Origin: Dactylosporangium sp040689395
GTDB lineage: Bacteria > Actinomycetota > Actinomycetes > Mycobacteriales > Micromonosporaceae
Length of the DNA: 64,000 bases
Assembly: GCF_040689395.1 (NCBI RefSeq)
Contig: NZ_JBFAZX010000004.1
Location: 186,001-250,000 of the forward strand
Direction: 5' to 3'
Shown here in pieces: positions 9,015 to 17,591 of the stretch. The notes beneath the pieces were generated by a model. That model saw only the letters and a list, made by a program, of their open reading frames with translations, did no database searches and was not told where the DNA came from. Numbering within the stretch: the first letter of the stretch is position 1; every line of letters starts with the position of its first letter. Both the position numbers and the translations under genes were made by a program.

Positions 9015-9120
9015 GCTTCGCTCGAGCATCAGTGGGGGGTTCCCACCCCACACCCCCCATGCTCGCTTCGCTCGCACTGCATCGCTTCGCTCGCCCTGTC
9101 GGGGGCTTCGCCCCTGCGAC
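9015..9120. repeat. Palindromic intergenic repeat, copy A
   Basis: The spacer between the SIS and DeoR genes is filled with three copies of GCTTCGCTCG (9015, 9065, 9084) flanking a G/C-run core at 9032-9060, followed by GGGGGCTTCGCCCC. Read on the minus strand, the 29-nt core matches a core at 47595-47623 at 25 of 29 positions. Both copies are preceded by a small hairpin, so this is a dispersed palindromic (REP-like) element. No coding capacity. Confidence 0.6.
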
Positions 9121-9209
9121 CCCTTCGCGAAGCGCGCGGTCCGCGCGGAAACGGACTATGATCGTTGCGCGTTTGATCATTATCGTGATCCGTCGATCGG
9201 AGCTTTGGG

Positions 9210-10013
9210 GTGGCACGGAGTTCGCTGCGGCGGGGCGACCGTATGTCGGCCATCCTTGAGCGCGTTTCGCGGCACGGCTCCGTCGACGCCGGCGGCCTCG
9301 CCGAGGAGTTCGCGGTCTCCACGGCGACGATTCGCCGCGACCTGCAGGTGCTGGAGGAGCAACGGCTGCTGTCGCGCACGCATGGCGGCGCCGTCGCCGT
9401 GGACGTGGCCTACGAGCTGCCGGTGCGCTACCGGGTGGGCCAGCAGCGCGACGAGAAGGCGCTGGTCGCCCAGCGCGCGGCCGCGCTGCTGCCGCGCGGC
9501 CCGCTGACGCTCGGCCTCACCGGTGGTACGACCACGTTCATGCTGGCCCGCCTGCTCGCCGACCGGGTCGACCTGACCGTGGTGACCAACGCCCTCAACA
9601 TCGCCTCCGAGCTGGTCCTGCGCCCGCAGCTCAAGCTGATCATGACGGGCGGCGTGTCCCGCACCCAGTCGTACGAGCTGGTCGGTCCCATCGCCGATCA
9701 GGCGCTGTCCGGACTCAACATGGAGGTCGCCGTCGTCGGCGTCGACGGCATCAGCGCGCGCGGCGGCCTGACCACGCACGACGAGATCGAGGCGCACACC
9801 AACGCGGCGATGATCCGGCGGGCCGAGCGGGTGATGGTGGTCGCCGACGGCTCCAAGGTGGGCCGCAACTGCCTGGCGGGTATCTGCGCCATCACGGACG
9901 TGGCCGTGCTGGTGACCGACGCGAGCGCGGACCCCGACCAGGTGGAGGCGATCCGCCGGGCAGGCACCGAGGTCGTGGTGGCCCGCCATACCGGCACCGT
10001 CGTCACTTTCTGA
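9210..10013 (+). CDS. DeoR-family transcriptional regulator
   Basis: A 267-aa repressor-type protein. The N-terminal DeoR helix-turn-helix is intact (RVSRHGSVDAGGLAEEFAVS, then TATIRRDLQVLEEQRLLSRT). The C-terminal DeoRC sensor domain begins near residue 85, with LTGGTTTFMLA, TNALNIA and the GVDGIS motif that binds phosphosugars. The GTG at 9210 gives a modest leader; an internal ATG at 9243 is an alternative start. It is divergent from the SIS isomerase gene, which it probably controls in response to a sugar phosphate. It ends directly against the convergent hydrolase gene. Confidence 0.9.
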   Translation: MARSSLRRGDRMSAILERVSRHGSVDAGGLAEEFAVSTATIRRDLQVLEEQRLLSRTHGGAVAVDVAYELPVRYRVGQQRDEKALVAQRAAALLPRGPLTLGLTGGTTTFMLARLLADRVDLTVVTNALNIASELVLRPQLKLIMTGGVSRTQSYELVGPIADQALSGLNMEVAVVGVDGISARGGLTTHDEIEAHTNAAMIRRAERVMVVADGSKVGRNCLAGICAITDVAVLVTDASADPDQVEAIRRAGTEVVVARHTGTVVTF

Positions 10014-11066
10014 TCAGCACCGGACGCGGCGCAGCGCCTCCAGGAACTGCCCCGGCTCGGTGAACGCGGCGAAGTGGCTCGCGCCCTCGATGCGGACCAG
10101 CTCCTTCTCGGGGGCCCGGACCTCGGCGAAGTACTCCACCGCGGGCTCGATCAGCGTCACCACGTCGTGCGCGCCCTGGAACAGGTAGAACGGGACCTCG
10201 AACGTCGTGCCGAGCGCCCGTGCGTCGAAGCGCATGAACTGCTCGTACATCGCCTCGTTGACCTTGCTGAAGCCCCTGAGCCAGGCGGCCACGTCGCGCA
10301 GCGAGTAGTCGGGCTTGGTCAGCAGCAGCGGGAACAGCAGCCGGAACACCGCGTTCGGGGTGGTCGGATCGGTGGCCATCGACCACTGCATCCGGGTGCC
10401 CCACGCCTTGAAGCCCCAGGCACGCGGGTCGGGATCGAGCGCCTCCAGCGCGGCCACGCCCCGCCGGTTGCCGGCCGCGCGCAGCCGTTGCAGCGTCTCG
10501 GCCCGGCCCCGGCGCTCGTTCTCGATCATGTTCACGTAGAAGTCGGTGCCGACGTACGCGCTGAACAGGTCGGGGCGGCGGCGGACCATCGGCAGGCCGA
10601 CGATCGTGCCCATCGAGCCGGCCATCAGGATGACGCGGCTCTGGCCGAGGTGCTCGCCCACGTACTCGGCGACCTCGATGCCGTCGTCGACCAGCCGGTC
10701 GAACGTGAGTTCCTCCGGGTGCAAGCCGCTGCGCCGCAGCGTCCGGCCGCAGCCGCGGCGGTCCCACTGCACGACGGTGAAGTGCCGCTCCCACTCCCGC
10801 AGGAGCGGGGTGAACACCGAGTACGGCGAGCCGGGGCCGCCGTGCACGACGAGCAGCACCGGATTGGCCCGGTCCTCGCCGCGGATCTGCAGCCACTGCT
10901 CGACGCCGCCGATGCTGACGTAGCGGCCCTCGGCGATGCCGGCGGGGGTGTCGATGCGGGCCTCGGCGGCCCGCTGCCGCTTGCGGGCGGCCCGGTAGGC
11001 GAGCGGCGCGGAGCCGGCGGCAGCGATGGCGGCGGCGGTGACGGCGGCGGCGACGAGCACGGACAT
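10014..11066 (-). CDS. Alpha/beta-hydrolase, proline-iminopeptidase-like
   Basis: A 350-aa alpha/beta-hydrolase with an N-terminal membrane or signal segment (MSVLVAAAVTAAAIAAAGSA). The fold motifs are LLVVHGGPGSPYS (oxyanion HGGPG), QWDRRGCGRT, and the nucleophile elbow MAGSMGT. A late Asp (GAHDVV) and His (GASHFAAF) complete the triad. HGGPG and WDRRGCGRT are typical of the S33 proline iminopeptidase-like group, but the specific substrate is unknown. An upstream ATG at 11120 would run over the palindromic operator, so the ATG at 11066 is preferred. Divergent from a TetR regulator. Confidence 0.85.
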   Translation of the reverse strand: MSVLVAAAVTAAAIAAAGSAPLAYRAARKRQRAAEARIDTPAGIAEGRYVSIGGVEQWLQIRGEDRANPVLLVVHGGPGSPYSVFTPLLREWERHFTVVQWDRRGCGRTLRRSGLHPEELTFDRLVDDGIEVAEYVGEHLGQSRVILMAGSMGTIVGLPMVRRRPDLFSAYVGTDFYVNMIENERRGRAETLQRLRAAGNRRGVAALEALDPDPRAWGFKAWGTRMQWSMATDPTTPNAVFRLLFPLLLTKPDYSLRDVAAWLRGFSKVNEAMYEQFMRFDARALGTTFEVPFYLFQGAHDVVTLIEPAVEYFAEVRAPEKELVRIEGASHFAAFTEPGQFLEALRRVRC

Positions 11067-11104
11067 CGGGACCTCCCTGGTCGGATCTGACGCGATTGAC
11101 TGTA

Positions 11105-11114
11105 CAGACGTCTG
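11105..11114. promoter_or_regulatory. CAGACGTCTG palindrome, probable TetR operator
   Basis: A perfect 10-bp palindrome lies between the divergent hydrolase and TetR genes, 38 nt before the hydrolase ATG and 45 nt before the TetR ATG. A second partial CAGACG follows at 11141. Position and symmetry fit an autoregulatory TetR operator (inference). Confidence 0.5.
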
Positions 11115-11159
11115 AGACATTTGTTCAAGACGGAATTTTCAGACGGTACGATCGGAGCC

Positions 11160-11774
11160 ATGGGTAACCGGGAGAAGCTCCTCGACGGCGCGCAGCAGTG
11201 CCTGCTCGAGAAGGGGTACGCGGCCACCACCGCGCGGGACATCGCCGCCGCGGCCGGGGTGAGCCTCGCGGCGATCAACTACCACTTCAGGACCACCGAG
11301 GCGCTGCTCGACGAGGCGCTGCGGCGGGCGCTCGACCAGTGGAGCGACGAGCTCGAGCGGGCGCTCACCGGCGGGGCCGGCAGCCCTACGCCTGCCGACC
11401 CGGAGGAGCGGTTCGTGGCCATCTGGGACCGGGTGATCGCGTCGGTCACCGCCAACCGCTCGCTGTGGACCACGCAGTTCGAGCTCGTCACGAAGCTGGG
11501 CCGGCAGGCCGCGCCCGAGTCGCCGTGGGCGGCGGCGCAGGTCGAGGCGGAGGCGGCGCTGGCCGCGCTGTTCCACGGGATCGACTCCGCCGCCGAGCCC
11601 GAGCTGGCCCGGGCCGTGGGCGGGCTCTATCAGGCGCTGCTCGCCGGGGTGGTGGTGCAGCACCTCGTCGCGCCGGAGCGTGCGATGAGCGGCCGGGACC
11701 TGGCCCTCGCGCTGCGCGCCGTGTGCGAGCGGCTGGTCGCCTCCGGGTCTTCGGCCGTGGTGCAGAAGGTGTAA
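11160..11774 (+). CDS. TetR-family transcriptional regulator
   Basis: A 204-aa protein. The TetR_N helix-turn-helix is at residues 5-50 (REKLLDGAQQCLLEKGYAAT, then TARDIAAAAGVSLAAINYHF). The helical ligand-binding domain follows with poorly conserved sequence, as expected. The ATG at 11160 (MGNREKLL) fits the family, and an in-frame codon at 11121 would extend into the operator. It is divergent from the alpha/beta-hydrolase gene, which is probably its target together with its own gene. Confidence 0.9.
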   Translation: MGNREKLLDGAQQCLLEKGYAATTARDIAAAAGVSLAAINYHFRTTEALLDEALRRALDQWSDELERALTGGAGSPTPADPEERFVAIWDRVIASVTANRSLWTTQFELVTKLGRQAAPESPWAAAQVEAEAALAALFHGIDSAAEPELARAVGGLYQALLAGVVVQHLVAPERAMSGRDLALALRAVCERLVASGSSAVVQKV

Positions 11775-11803
11775 ACCGCCCGGGTCGTGGTAGCGCAAGG
11801 GGC

Positions 11804-13849
11804 ATGACCTCCAAGGACCGGCAGATCGCCGCGCGTAGGCGCCCGTTCACCGAGGGGGCGCTGACCACCGACCAGGGCATCCCGGTCGACGACACCGACA
11901 ACTCGTTGCGGGCCGGCGCTCGCGGGCCCACCCTGCTCGAGGACTTCCACCTGCGGGAGAAGCTCATGCGCTTCGACCACGAGCGGATCCCCGAGCGGGT
12001 GGTGCATGCCCGCGGCTCCGGCGCGCACGGGTACTTCCAGGTGTACGAGCCGCTGGACGAGTACACGACCGCGGACTTCCTCACCGACCCGGACGCCCGC
12101 ACGCCGGTCTTCGCGCGTTTCTCCACGGTCCAGGGCTCGCGCGGCTCCACCGACACGCCCCGCGACGTGCGCGGCTTCGCCGTGAAGTTCTACACGCGGC
12201 AGGGCAACTTCGACCTCGTCGGCAACAACATGCCGGTCTTCTTCATCCAGGACGGCATCAAGTTCCCCGACCTGGTGCACGCGCTCAAGCCCGAGCCGAA
12301 CAACGAGATGCCGCAGGCCGCGTCGTCGCACGACACGTTCTGGGACTTCGTCACCCTCCAGCCGGAGACCATGCACCACGTCATCTGGCTCATGTCCGAC
12401 CGCGCGCTGCCGCGCAGCTACCGGATGATGCAGGGCTTCGGGGTACACACCTTCCGCCTGATCAACGGCCACGGCCGCAGCACCTTCGCGAAGCTGCACT
12501 GGACCCCGGCGCTCGGCATCCACTCGCTGGTGTTCGACGAGGCCCAGCTGATCTCGGGCCGCGACCCCGACTTCAACCGCCGTGACCTGTGGGAGGCGAT
12601 CGAGGCCGGCGAGTACCCGTCGTGGGAGCTCGGCCTGCAGCTCATCCCGGAGGAGCGCGCCTTCGACCTCGAAGAGATCGACGTGCTCGACCCGACCAAG
12701 CTCATCCCCGAGGAGCTCGTGCCGGTCACCCCCGTCGGCCGGCTCACCCTGGACCGCAACCCGGACAACTTCTTCGCCGAGACCGAGCAGGTCGCCTTCT
12801 GCGTCGGCAATACCGTGCCCGGCATCGACTTCTCGGACGATCCGCTGCTGCAGGCCCGGCTGTTCTCGTACCTCGACACCCAGCTCACCCGTCTCGGCGG
12901 CCCCAACTTCGCGCAGCTGCCGATCAACCGCCCGCTCACGCCCGTGCGCAACCACCAGCAGGACGGCTTCCACCAGGAGGCGGTGCCGACCGGCCGCACC
13001 AACTACCACCCCAGCTCCCTGGGCGGGACGCTGCAGGTGGGGCCGGGCCTCACGTCGTACCCCGAGCACGTCGACGGCCCGAAGGAGCGCAAGCGCAGCG
13101 AAACCTTCGCCGACCACTACTCGCAGGCGACCCTGTTCTGGAACAGCATGTCGGCGTGGGAGCAGGAGCACATCATCGCGGCGTACCGCTTCGAGCTCGG
13201 CAAGGTCACCGCGATGCCGATCCGCGTCCGCGCGGTCGAGCACCTCAACCGCATCGACCACGACCTGGCGGTGGCCGTCGCGCAGGGCATCGGCGTCGAG
13301 GAGCCGGTCAAGTCCGTCGACAACCACGGCCGCAGCTCGCCCGCGCTGTCCCAGGCGCGCGACGTCGCCGGCGCCTCGGCGCGCACCCGCCGCGTGGCCG
13401 TACTGATGGCCGACGGCGCCGATTCCCGCGTCCTCGCGCACCTGCGCGACTCCTGCACCGAGGCGGGCGCCGTGGTCGACCTGCTGGGCATCACCGACGC
13501 CGCCGTGACCACCTCCGACGGCGTGCCGCTGGAGGTCACCCACGCCATCACCACGACCGCGTCGGTCCTCTACGACGCCGTGGTGGTACCCAGCGCCGCG
13601 GCCGACCTGTCGGTGGAGGGCGCGGCGGTGCATTTCGCCGCGGAGGCGTACAAGCACGGCAAGCCGGTCGGCGCGTTCGGCACCGGCCTGGGCGTGCTGC
13701 AGCGGGCGCAGATCCCGCTGACGACGGCCGCGTCGGATCCGGCGCTGATCGTGGAGGAGGAGTTCACCCCGGACTTCCCGCACACCCTGCTGGCCGCGCT
13801 GGCGTCGCATCGCAACTTCGACCGCGAGGTGACCAGCATCCCGGCCTGA
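11804..13849 (+). CDS. katE: Large-subunit catalase (KatE type) with C-terminal GATase1-like domain
   Basis: Haem catalase that breaks down hydrogen peroxide in the cytosol, 681 aa, the size of clade-2 large-subunit enzymes. The distal-side His lies in RVVHARGSGAHGYF, the Asn in DLVGNNMPVFFIQD, and the proximal haem Tyr in LFSYLDTQLTRLGG. From about residue 525 a flavodoxin/GATase1-like domain typical of these catalases follows (RVAVLMADGADSRVLAHL ... PVGAFGTGLGVL). The start is ATG at 11804 (MTSKDRQIAARR), just 29 nt after the TetR stop, so read-through from that promoter is possible. Confidence 0.95.
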   Translation: MTSKDRQIAARRRPFTEGALTTDQGIPVDDTDNSLRAGARGPTLLEDFHLREKLMRFDHERIPERVVHARGSGAHGYFQVYEPLDEYTTADFLTDPDARTPVFARFSTVQGSRGSTDTPRDVRGFAVKFYTRQGNFDLVGNNMPVFFIQDGIKFPDLVHALKPEPNNEMPQAASSHDTFWDFVTLQPETMHHVIWLMSDRALPRSYRMMQGFGVHTFRLINGHGRSTFAKLHWTPALGIHSLVFDEAQLISGRDPDFNRRDLWEAIEAGEYPSWELGLQLIPEERAFDLEEIDVLDPTKLIPEELVPVTPVGRLTLDRNPDNFFAETEQVAFCVGNTVPGIDFSDDPLLQARLFSYLDTQLTRLGGPNFAQLPINRPLTPVRNHQQDGFHQEAVPTGRTNYHPSSLGGTLQVGPGLTSYPEHVDGPKERKRSETFADHYSQATLFWNSMSAWEQEHIIAAYRFELGKVTAMPIRVRAVEHLNRIDHDLAVAVAQGIGVEEPVKSVDNHGRSSPALSQARDVAGASARTRRVAVLMADGADSRVLAHLRDSCTEAGAVVDLLGITDAAVTTSDGVPLEVTHAITTTASVLYDAVVVPSAAADLSVEGAAVHFAAEAYKHGKPVGAFGTGLGVLQRAQIPLTTAASDPALIVEEEFTPDFPHTLLAALASHRNFDREVTSIPA

Positions 13850-13884
13850 CACATCCCGGCCTGACCTGCCGCGTGGCCGGCTGA

Positions 13885-14685
13885 CTAAGGCATGTTCAGC
13901 TGCACGTAGCCGCGTCTCACCGCGCCCATCGACATGTCGTGCGGGAACGGCGCCTTCGCGGCCACCCGCTCGGCCGGGGCGCCGTCCCGGTCGCCGTCGC
14001 GGATCAGCCACGCCAGGGCCGCCAGCTGCTCGTGCTGGGCGGTCACGAAGCGGGGTCCGACGACGGCGCCGTGGCCCGGCACGACCTGGGTCTGCGGGCT
14101 GAGGTCGAGCAGCAGGGCGGCCAGGGTGTCGGGCCACTCGAGCGGATACGCGTCGTCGAACTGCGGCGGGCCGCTCTCCTCCACCAGGTCGCCGGCGATG
14201 ACGACCTCGGCGTCCGGCACGAGCGTCACCAGATCGCCGACGGAGTGACCCCGGCCGTAGTGGCGCAGCCTGACCACGCGGTCGCCCAGGTCCAGCTCGG
14301 CGGAGGTGCGGACCAGACGGGTCGGCGGGACGGGCGTGAGGCAGGCCAGGTCAGCGGCCAGGTCGGGGTGCTCGGGCACGGCCCGCTCGCGCAGCCCGGG
14401 CCCGATCAGGGCGGCGGCCTCCTCGTGGCCCCAGATCGGCGCGCCGCCGTCGGCGAAGACCATGTTGCCGAACGTGTGGTCGAAGTGGTGGTGCGTGTTG
14501 ACCACGACGAGGGGAAGGGGGGTCACGCGGCGTACCGCCGCCAAGAGGTCCTGGGCCTGGCCCGGCGTGGACAGGGTGTCGACGACCAGCGCCGCCTCGC
14601 CGCCGACGACCAGGGTGGCGTTGACGTCGAGCACCGGGTAGCGCAGCACGTGAATCCCCGCGGCGATCTCATGCAGCACGGTCAT
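13885..14685 (-). CDS. Metallo-beta-lactamase-fold hydrolase
   Basis: A 266-aa MBL-fold protein. The zinc motif is NTHHHFDHTFGN (HxHxDH), with later ligands in HYGRGHSVGDLV (His), IAGDLVEE (bridging Asp) and VVPGHGAVVG (His). This set matches glyoxalase II-like and quinoprotein-relay MBL hydrolases. ATG at 14685 (MTVLHEIAAGIHVLRY) is the natural start. The substrate cannot be assigned. The next minus-strand gene upstream (FlK-like thioesterase) ends 28 nt before this ATG, so the two are probably co-transcribed. Confidence 0.85.
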   Translation of the reverse strand: MTVLHEIAAGIHVLRYPVLDVNATLVVGGEAALVVDTLSTPGQAQDLLAAVRRVTPLPLVVVNTHHHFDHTFGNMVFADGGAPIWGHEEAAALIGPGLRERAVPEHPDLAADLACLTPVPPTRLVRTSAELDLGDRVVRLRHYGRGHSVGDLVTLVPDAEVVIAGDLVEESGPPQFDDAYPLEWPDTLAALLLDLSPQTQVVPGHGAVVGPRFVTAQHEQLAALAWLIRDGDRDGAPAERVAAKAPFPHDMSMGAVRRGYVQLNMP

Positions 14686-14713
14686 TGCGAAACCTCCGCT
14701 CGCTCCGGACCGG

Positions 14714-15142
14714 TCACGTGGTGGCTTCGCGGTCCTCCAGCGCCTTGGCAAGGAAACGGGCGCGATCGACGATCACCCGCTCCACGCGCCCCTCGGCGAC
14801 GACCTGCCGGCTGTCCCTGACCACGATCTCGAACACGAGCTTGCGCCCGTCGACCTTGGCCATGCGCGCTTCGGCGACGACGCGACCGCCGATCGGGGTC
14901 GCGACGCGGTGCTCGATCTCGACGCGCGTGCCGACGGTGGTGAAGCCCGGCGGCAGCCGGCTCGCGGTCGCGCCGACGGTCGCCGCCTCGGCCAGCGCCA
15001 GCACCCGCGGCGTGCCGAGGACGGGCACGTCGCCCGAGCCCACCGCCTGCGCGGTGTCGGCATCGGTCACCGTGAGCTCGACGCGGGTGACAGCACCGAC
15101 CCAGGGGGTCGCATCGACGGTGGGGCGCTCACTCGGCTGCAT
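14714..15142 (-). CDS. FlK-like hotdog-fold thioesterase
   Basis: A 142-aa single hotdog-domain protein resembling the fluoroacetyl-CoA thioesterase (FlK) family. It has LGTPRVLALAEAATV, carrying candidate catalytic Thr and Glu, and VGTRVEIEHRVATPIG with the His. Members of the family without fluorometabolism are common and probably hydrolyse small acyl-CoAs, so no fluoroacetate role is implied. ATG at 15142 is chosen over a more upstream in-frame codon that would add an atypical basic leader. Confidence 0.8.
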   Translation of the reverse strand: MQPSERPTVDATPWVGAVTRVELTVTDADTAQAVGSGDVPVLGTPRVLALAEAATVGATASRLPPGFTTVGTRVEIEHRVATPIGGRVVAEARMAKVDGRKLVFEIVVRDSRQVVAEGRVERVIVDRARFLAKALEDREATT

Positions 15143-15260
15143 AACCCAAGCGTAGCGACCGCGGTAATTCGAAGGCAGTGTTCCTTGGGCGGGCCATACC
15201 CTGCGGGCCTGCCGTCGCTGGTGGCCGCGGCCCACCCCTGAAGCACCGCCCGGCCCAGCC

Positions 15261-16589
15261 CTACAGCACGGCTCGGCGCGCGGAGAAGGTGTGGCGGGCG
15301 GTGCGGGAGAGGACGGCCAGCTCGCCGGCGAGGCGGTAGGCGTCCGCGGCGTCGCGCAGACGGGCCGTGGCGTGCAGGCCGCCCGCGGTGTCGACGGTGA
15401 CCGTGGCGAGCGACAGCAGCCGCTGCAGCGGGCCCTGGGTCACCCGGACGCTCTGCACCCGGGCCAACGGCACCGCGGTCAGCTCGCGGGTCAGCACGCC
15501 CTCGCGGACGGCCACCACGTCGTCGGTGACGGCCACCCCGATGCGGGACCACGCCAGCGGGGCCAGCCAGCGGGCGCGCGCGGGCGGGCGGCTGACGGGC
15601 AGGGCCGCCGCGTCGATCGGCGCCGGGCCGGGGCGCGGGTCGACGGCCGATCCGAGCACCGTCGCGGCCACCGCCACCGTGTGCGCGGACCGGGCTACGG
15701 GCACGAGGGTGCCGGCCCGCAGCTGCTCGCCGTCGCCGCCGCCATAGCCGGCCACGTCCATGCGGGCCCGCGCCCAGCCGGCGCCGCGCCACAGCAGCGG
15801 CCAGGTGATCTTGATGCCCTGCACGCGGCGCGGCGGCACGGACTGGCTGCGCTTGTTGAGCAGGCCCTGATGCAGCCGCAGCGCCGCGGTGTCGTCGGCG
15901 ATGCGGAAGTCCCACTCGTCCAGCACCCGGCGGACCGGCACCTGGAACACGCCCAGGAACGCCGTGATCGTGCTGGCCGCGCCGATGAGCGTCCAGTCGG
16001 GGTGGGCGAGCGCCGGCCAGACCACGAACGCGGCGCCGACAGGCACCGAGAGCATCGGCGGGGTGAGCAACTGGGCGAGCAGCAGCCGGCCGTTGTCCAC
16101 GGCGAACAGCGCTCGCTCGGCCGCGGGCTCGGCGGGCGAGGCGCCGGTGGCCATGCCGAGCAGGGAGGTGCGCAGCTCGGTCGCGTCGGCCACGGTCAGA
16201 TACGCCAGCGGTGCCTCGGTCTTGCCGCCGCCGATGACCTCCAGACGCAGCTCCGCGAGGCCGAACACGCGCGCGAGGGCGGGGCGCACGACGTCGATCG
16301 CCTGCACCCGATCGAGCGGGATGGTGCGCACCCGGCGCGACAGCAGCCCCTCGTGGACGCGCAGCTCGCGGCCGATCACCTCGTAGCCGGTCACGGCCCA
16401 GAGCGCCGCGGACATGAGGACCGCCAGCACCAGGATCGCGGTCATGGCCAGCAGCCAGTGTTCCAGGCCGAGGTCGCCCAGCCCGCGCCAGGAGACCGCG
16501 ACCGCGGCGAGGGCGACGAACTTCGCCCCGCGCACCAGCGGCGTCAACGGATGCAGCCGCCGCCGGGGCAGGGTCAGCGGTCCGCTCAC
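15261..16589 (-). CDS. PH-domain membrane protein (YdbT-like), 442 aa
   Basis: A membrane protein with repeated bacterial PH (bPH2) domains. Hydrophobic pairs near residues 22-70 and about 180-220 alternate with PH segments showing the family pattern (YEVIGRELRVHEGLLSRRVR, then TIPLDRVQAIDV; LLNKRSQSVPPRRVQGIKIT; REGVLTRELTAVPLARVQS). The GTG at 16589 is chosen because it gives a clean MSGPL start just after the upstream PH gene stop (16609). In Bacillus YdbS/YdbT pairs protect against certain bacteriocins; here the role is unknown but envelope-related. Confidence 0.85.
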   Translation of the reverse strand: MSGPLTLPRRRLHPLTPLVRGAKFVALAAVAVSWRGLGDLGLEHWLLAMTAILVLAVLMSAALWAVTGYEVIGRELRVHEGLLSRRVRTIPLDRVQAIDVVRPALARVFGLAELRLEVIGGGKTEAPLAYLTVADATELRTSLLGMATGASPAEPAAERALFAVDNGRLLLAQLLTPPMLSVPVGAAFVVWPALAHPDWTLIGAASTITAFLGVFQVPVRRVLDEWDFRIADDTAALRLHQGLLNKRSQSVPPRRVQGIKITWPLLWRGAGWARARMDVAGYGGGDGEQLRAGTLVPVARSAHTVAVAATVLGSAVDPRPGPAPIDAAALPVSRPPARARWLAPLAWSRIGVAVTDDVVAVREGVLTRELTAVPLARVQSVRVTQGPLQRLLSLATVTVDTAGGLHATARLRDAADAYRLAGELAVLSRTARHTFSARRAVL

Positions 16590-16608
16590 ACCGCCTCCGC
16601 ATCGCTGC

Positions 16609-17112
16609 TCATAAGCCCTCTTCGCGGATCTCGCCGAGCGTCGCCAGGCGGTCGCGCAGGCGGGTGGCCTCGGCGGCCTCCAGGCCGGGCACGGTGGCGT
16701 CGCTGGCCGCGGCGGCGGTGTGCAGGGTGACGGTGGCGAGGCCGGCGGCGCGCTCGATCGGGCCGGCGGTCACGTCGACGAACTGCATCCTGGCGTACGG
16801 CACGATGGACAGTCGCCGGATCAGCAGCCCGTGGCGGACCAGCAGGTCCTCGGCCCGCTCCGCGTAGCCCCAGGACCGGATGGACCGGCGCATGAACACC
16901 GCCCGCACCGCGCCGGCGACCGGCACCGCCACGGCGGCGAGGAGGAACCACCCCGACCACAGCACGCCGGCGACCACGCAGGCGAGCGCCAGCACGACCA
17001 CCCATGCGGCCAGCGTCACCAGCCTGACCACGAAGTACCGCGCGGAGATCGGCCGCCACACGACGGTATCCGGCCACGGGCACAGTGGGTCTGGTGCTAC
17101 CGGAGCATTCAC
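16609..17112 (-). CDS. PH-domain membrane protein (YdbS-like), 167 aa
   Basis: The smaller partner of the YdbS/YdbT-type pair. A two-helix hydrophobic region lies at about residues 27-70, followed by one bPH2 domain (EDLLVRHGLLIRRLSIVPYA, then RMQFVDVTAGPIERAAGLAT). Its GTG overlaps the TGA of the upstream 69-aa protein (GTGA at 17109-17112), and its own stop lies 19 nt before the larger PH gene. The three genes therefore form one minus-strand operon. Confidence 0.85.
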   Translation of the reverse strand: MNAPVAPDPLCPWPDTVVWRPISARYFVVRLVTLAAWVVVLALACVVAGVLWSGWFLLAAVAVPVAGAVRAVFMRRSIRSWGYAERAEDLLVRHGLLIRRLSIVPYARMQFVDVTAGPIERAAGLATVTLHTAAAASDATVPGLEAAEATRLRDRLATLGEIREEGL

Positions 17113-17318
17113 TCCCCGAGCCTATCCGGATCGCTGATCGGCACGGTCTCCCGCAGGAATCCGCGCGCGTTCAGAAACGACGACAGCGACTCCCGGTGCT
17201 CGTCGCAGGCCAGCCAGGCCTTGCGCCGGTCGGGAGTGTGTAGCTTCGGATTGTTCCACAGCAGCTGCCACAAGGCTCGGTTACGGCAGCCCTTGGCGGA
17301 GCAGATGAGCTCTTCCAC
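17109..17318 (-). CDS. Small conserved actinobacterial protein, 69 aa
   Basis: A short protein with Cys/His spacing suggestive of a zinc site (ICSAKGC, then WLACDEH) and a conserved-looking core WNNPKLHTPDRRKAWLAC and FLNARGFLRE. I recall very similar small actinobacterial proteins, sometimes automatically labelled acetone carboxylase, which is very unlikely for a protein this size. GTG at 17318 is the best start; a nearby ATG is out of frame. Its stop overlaps the start of the PH-domain gene, so it leads that operon. Confidence 0.75.
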   Translation of the reverse strand: MEELICSAKGCRNRALWQLLWNNPKLHTPDRRKAWLACDEHRESLSSFLNARGFLRETVPISDPDRLGE

Positions 17319-17591
17319 GCCATGAGTGTGAGCGCCGGGCGGCCACGGGGGAAGCCGCCCGGCGACGGGTGAATCGTACCCACTCCGGTACGGGTGATGT
17401 CCAGTCCATGAGGCCAGGGTGAGAGAAAATCCCCCGAATCGATAGCCACATATCCGATATATCGGTTGAAGTCGCCCGGACGTGAACTCCCAGTAGGCTC
17501 TCAGCAGCGTCGGATCGCGGGCGGTCGCCGCGTCGTGCGACGCTAGGTCTGCCGATGATTGGCAGCAGACGAAAACACGCGTGGAGGACCG
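17319..17591. promoter_or_regulatory. Divergent region upstream of moxR with CCGATATATCGG palindrome
   Basis: A 273-nt gene-free spacer that is locally AT-rich (17425-17470). It contains the perfect 12-bp palindrome CCGATATATCGG at 17454-17465, which includes TATCCGATAT at 17451-17460. The same 10-mer occurs twice near 63.2-63.3 kb. A good ribosome-binding site GGAGGA (17583-17588) precedes the moxR GTG. The region probably carries promoters for both the moxR operon and the opposite PH-protein operon. Confidence 0.5.

Noticed and set aside
11630..14137. Open frame of 835 codons opposite the catalase gene
   Set aside because: The Arg/Gly/Val-rich composition is the usual antisense pattern; the catalase on the plus strand is unambiguous.
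15291..16730. Plus-strand open frame of 479 codons opposite the PH-domain genes
   Set aside because: Two PH-domain proteins with normal membrane helices occupy the minus strand, and the plus frame has no recognisable domain.
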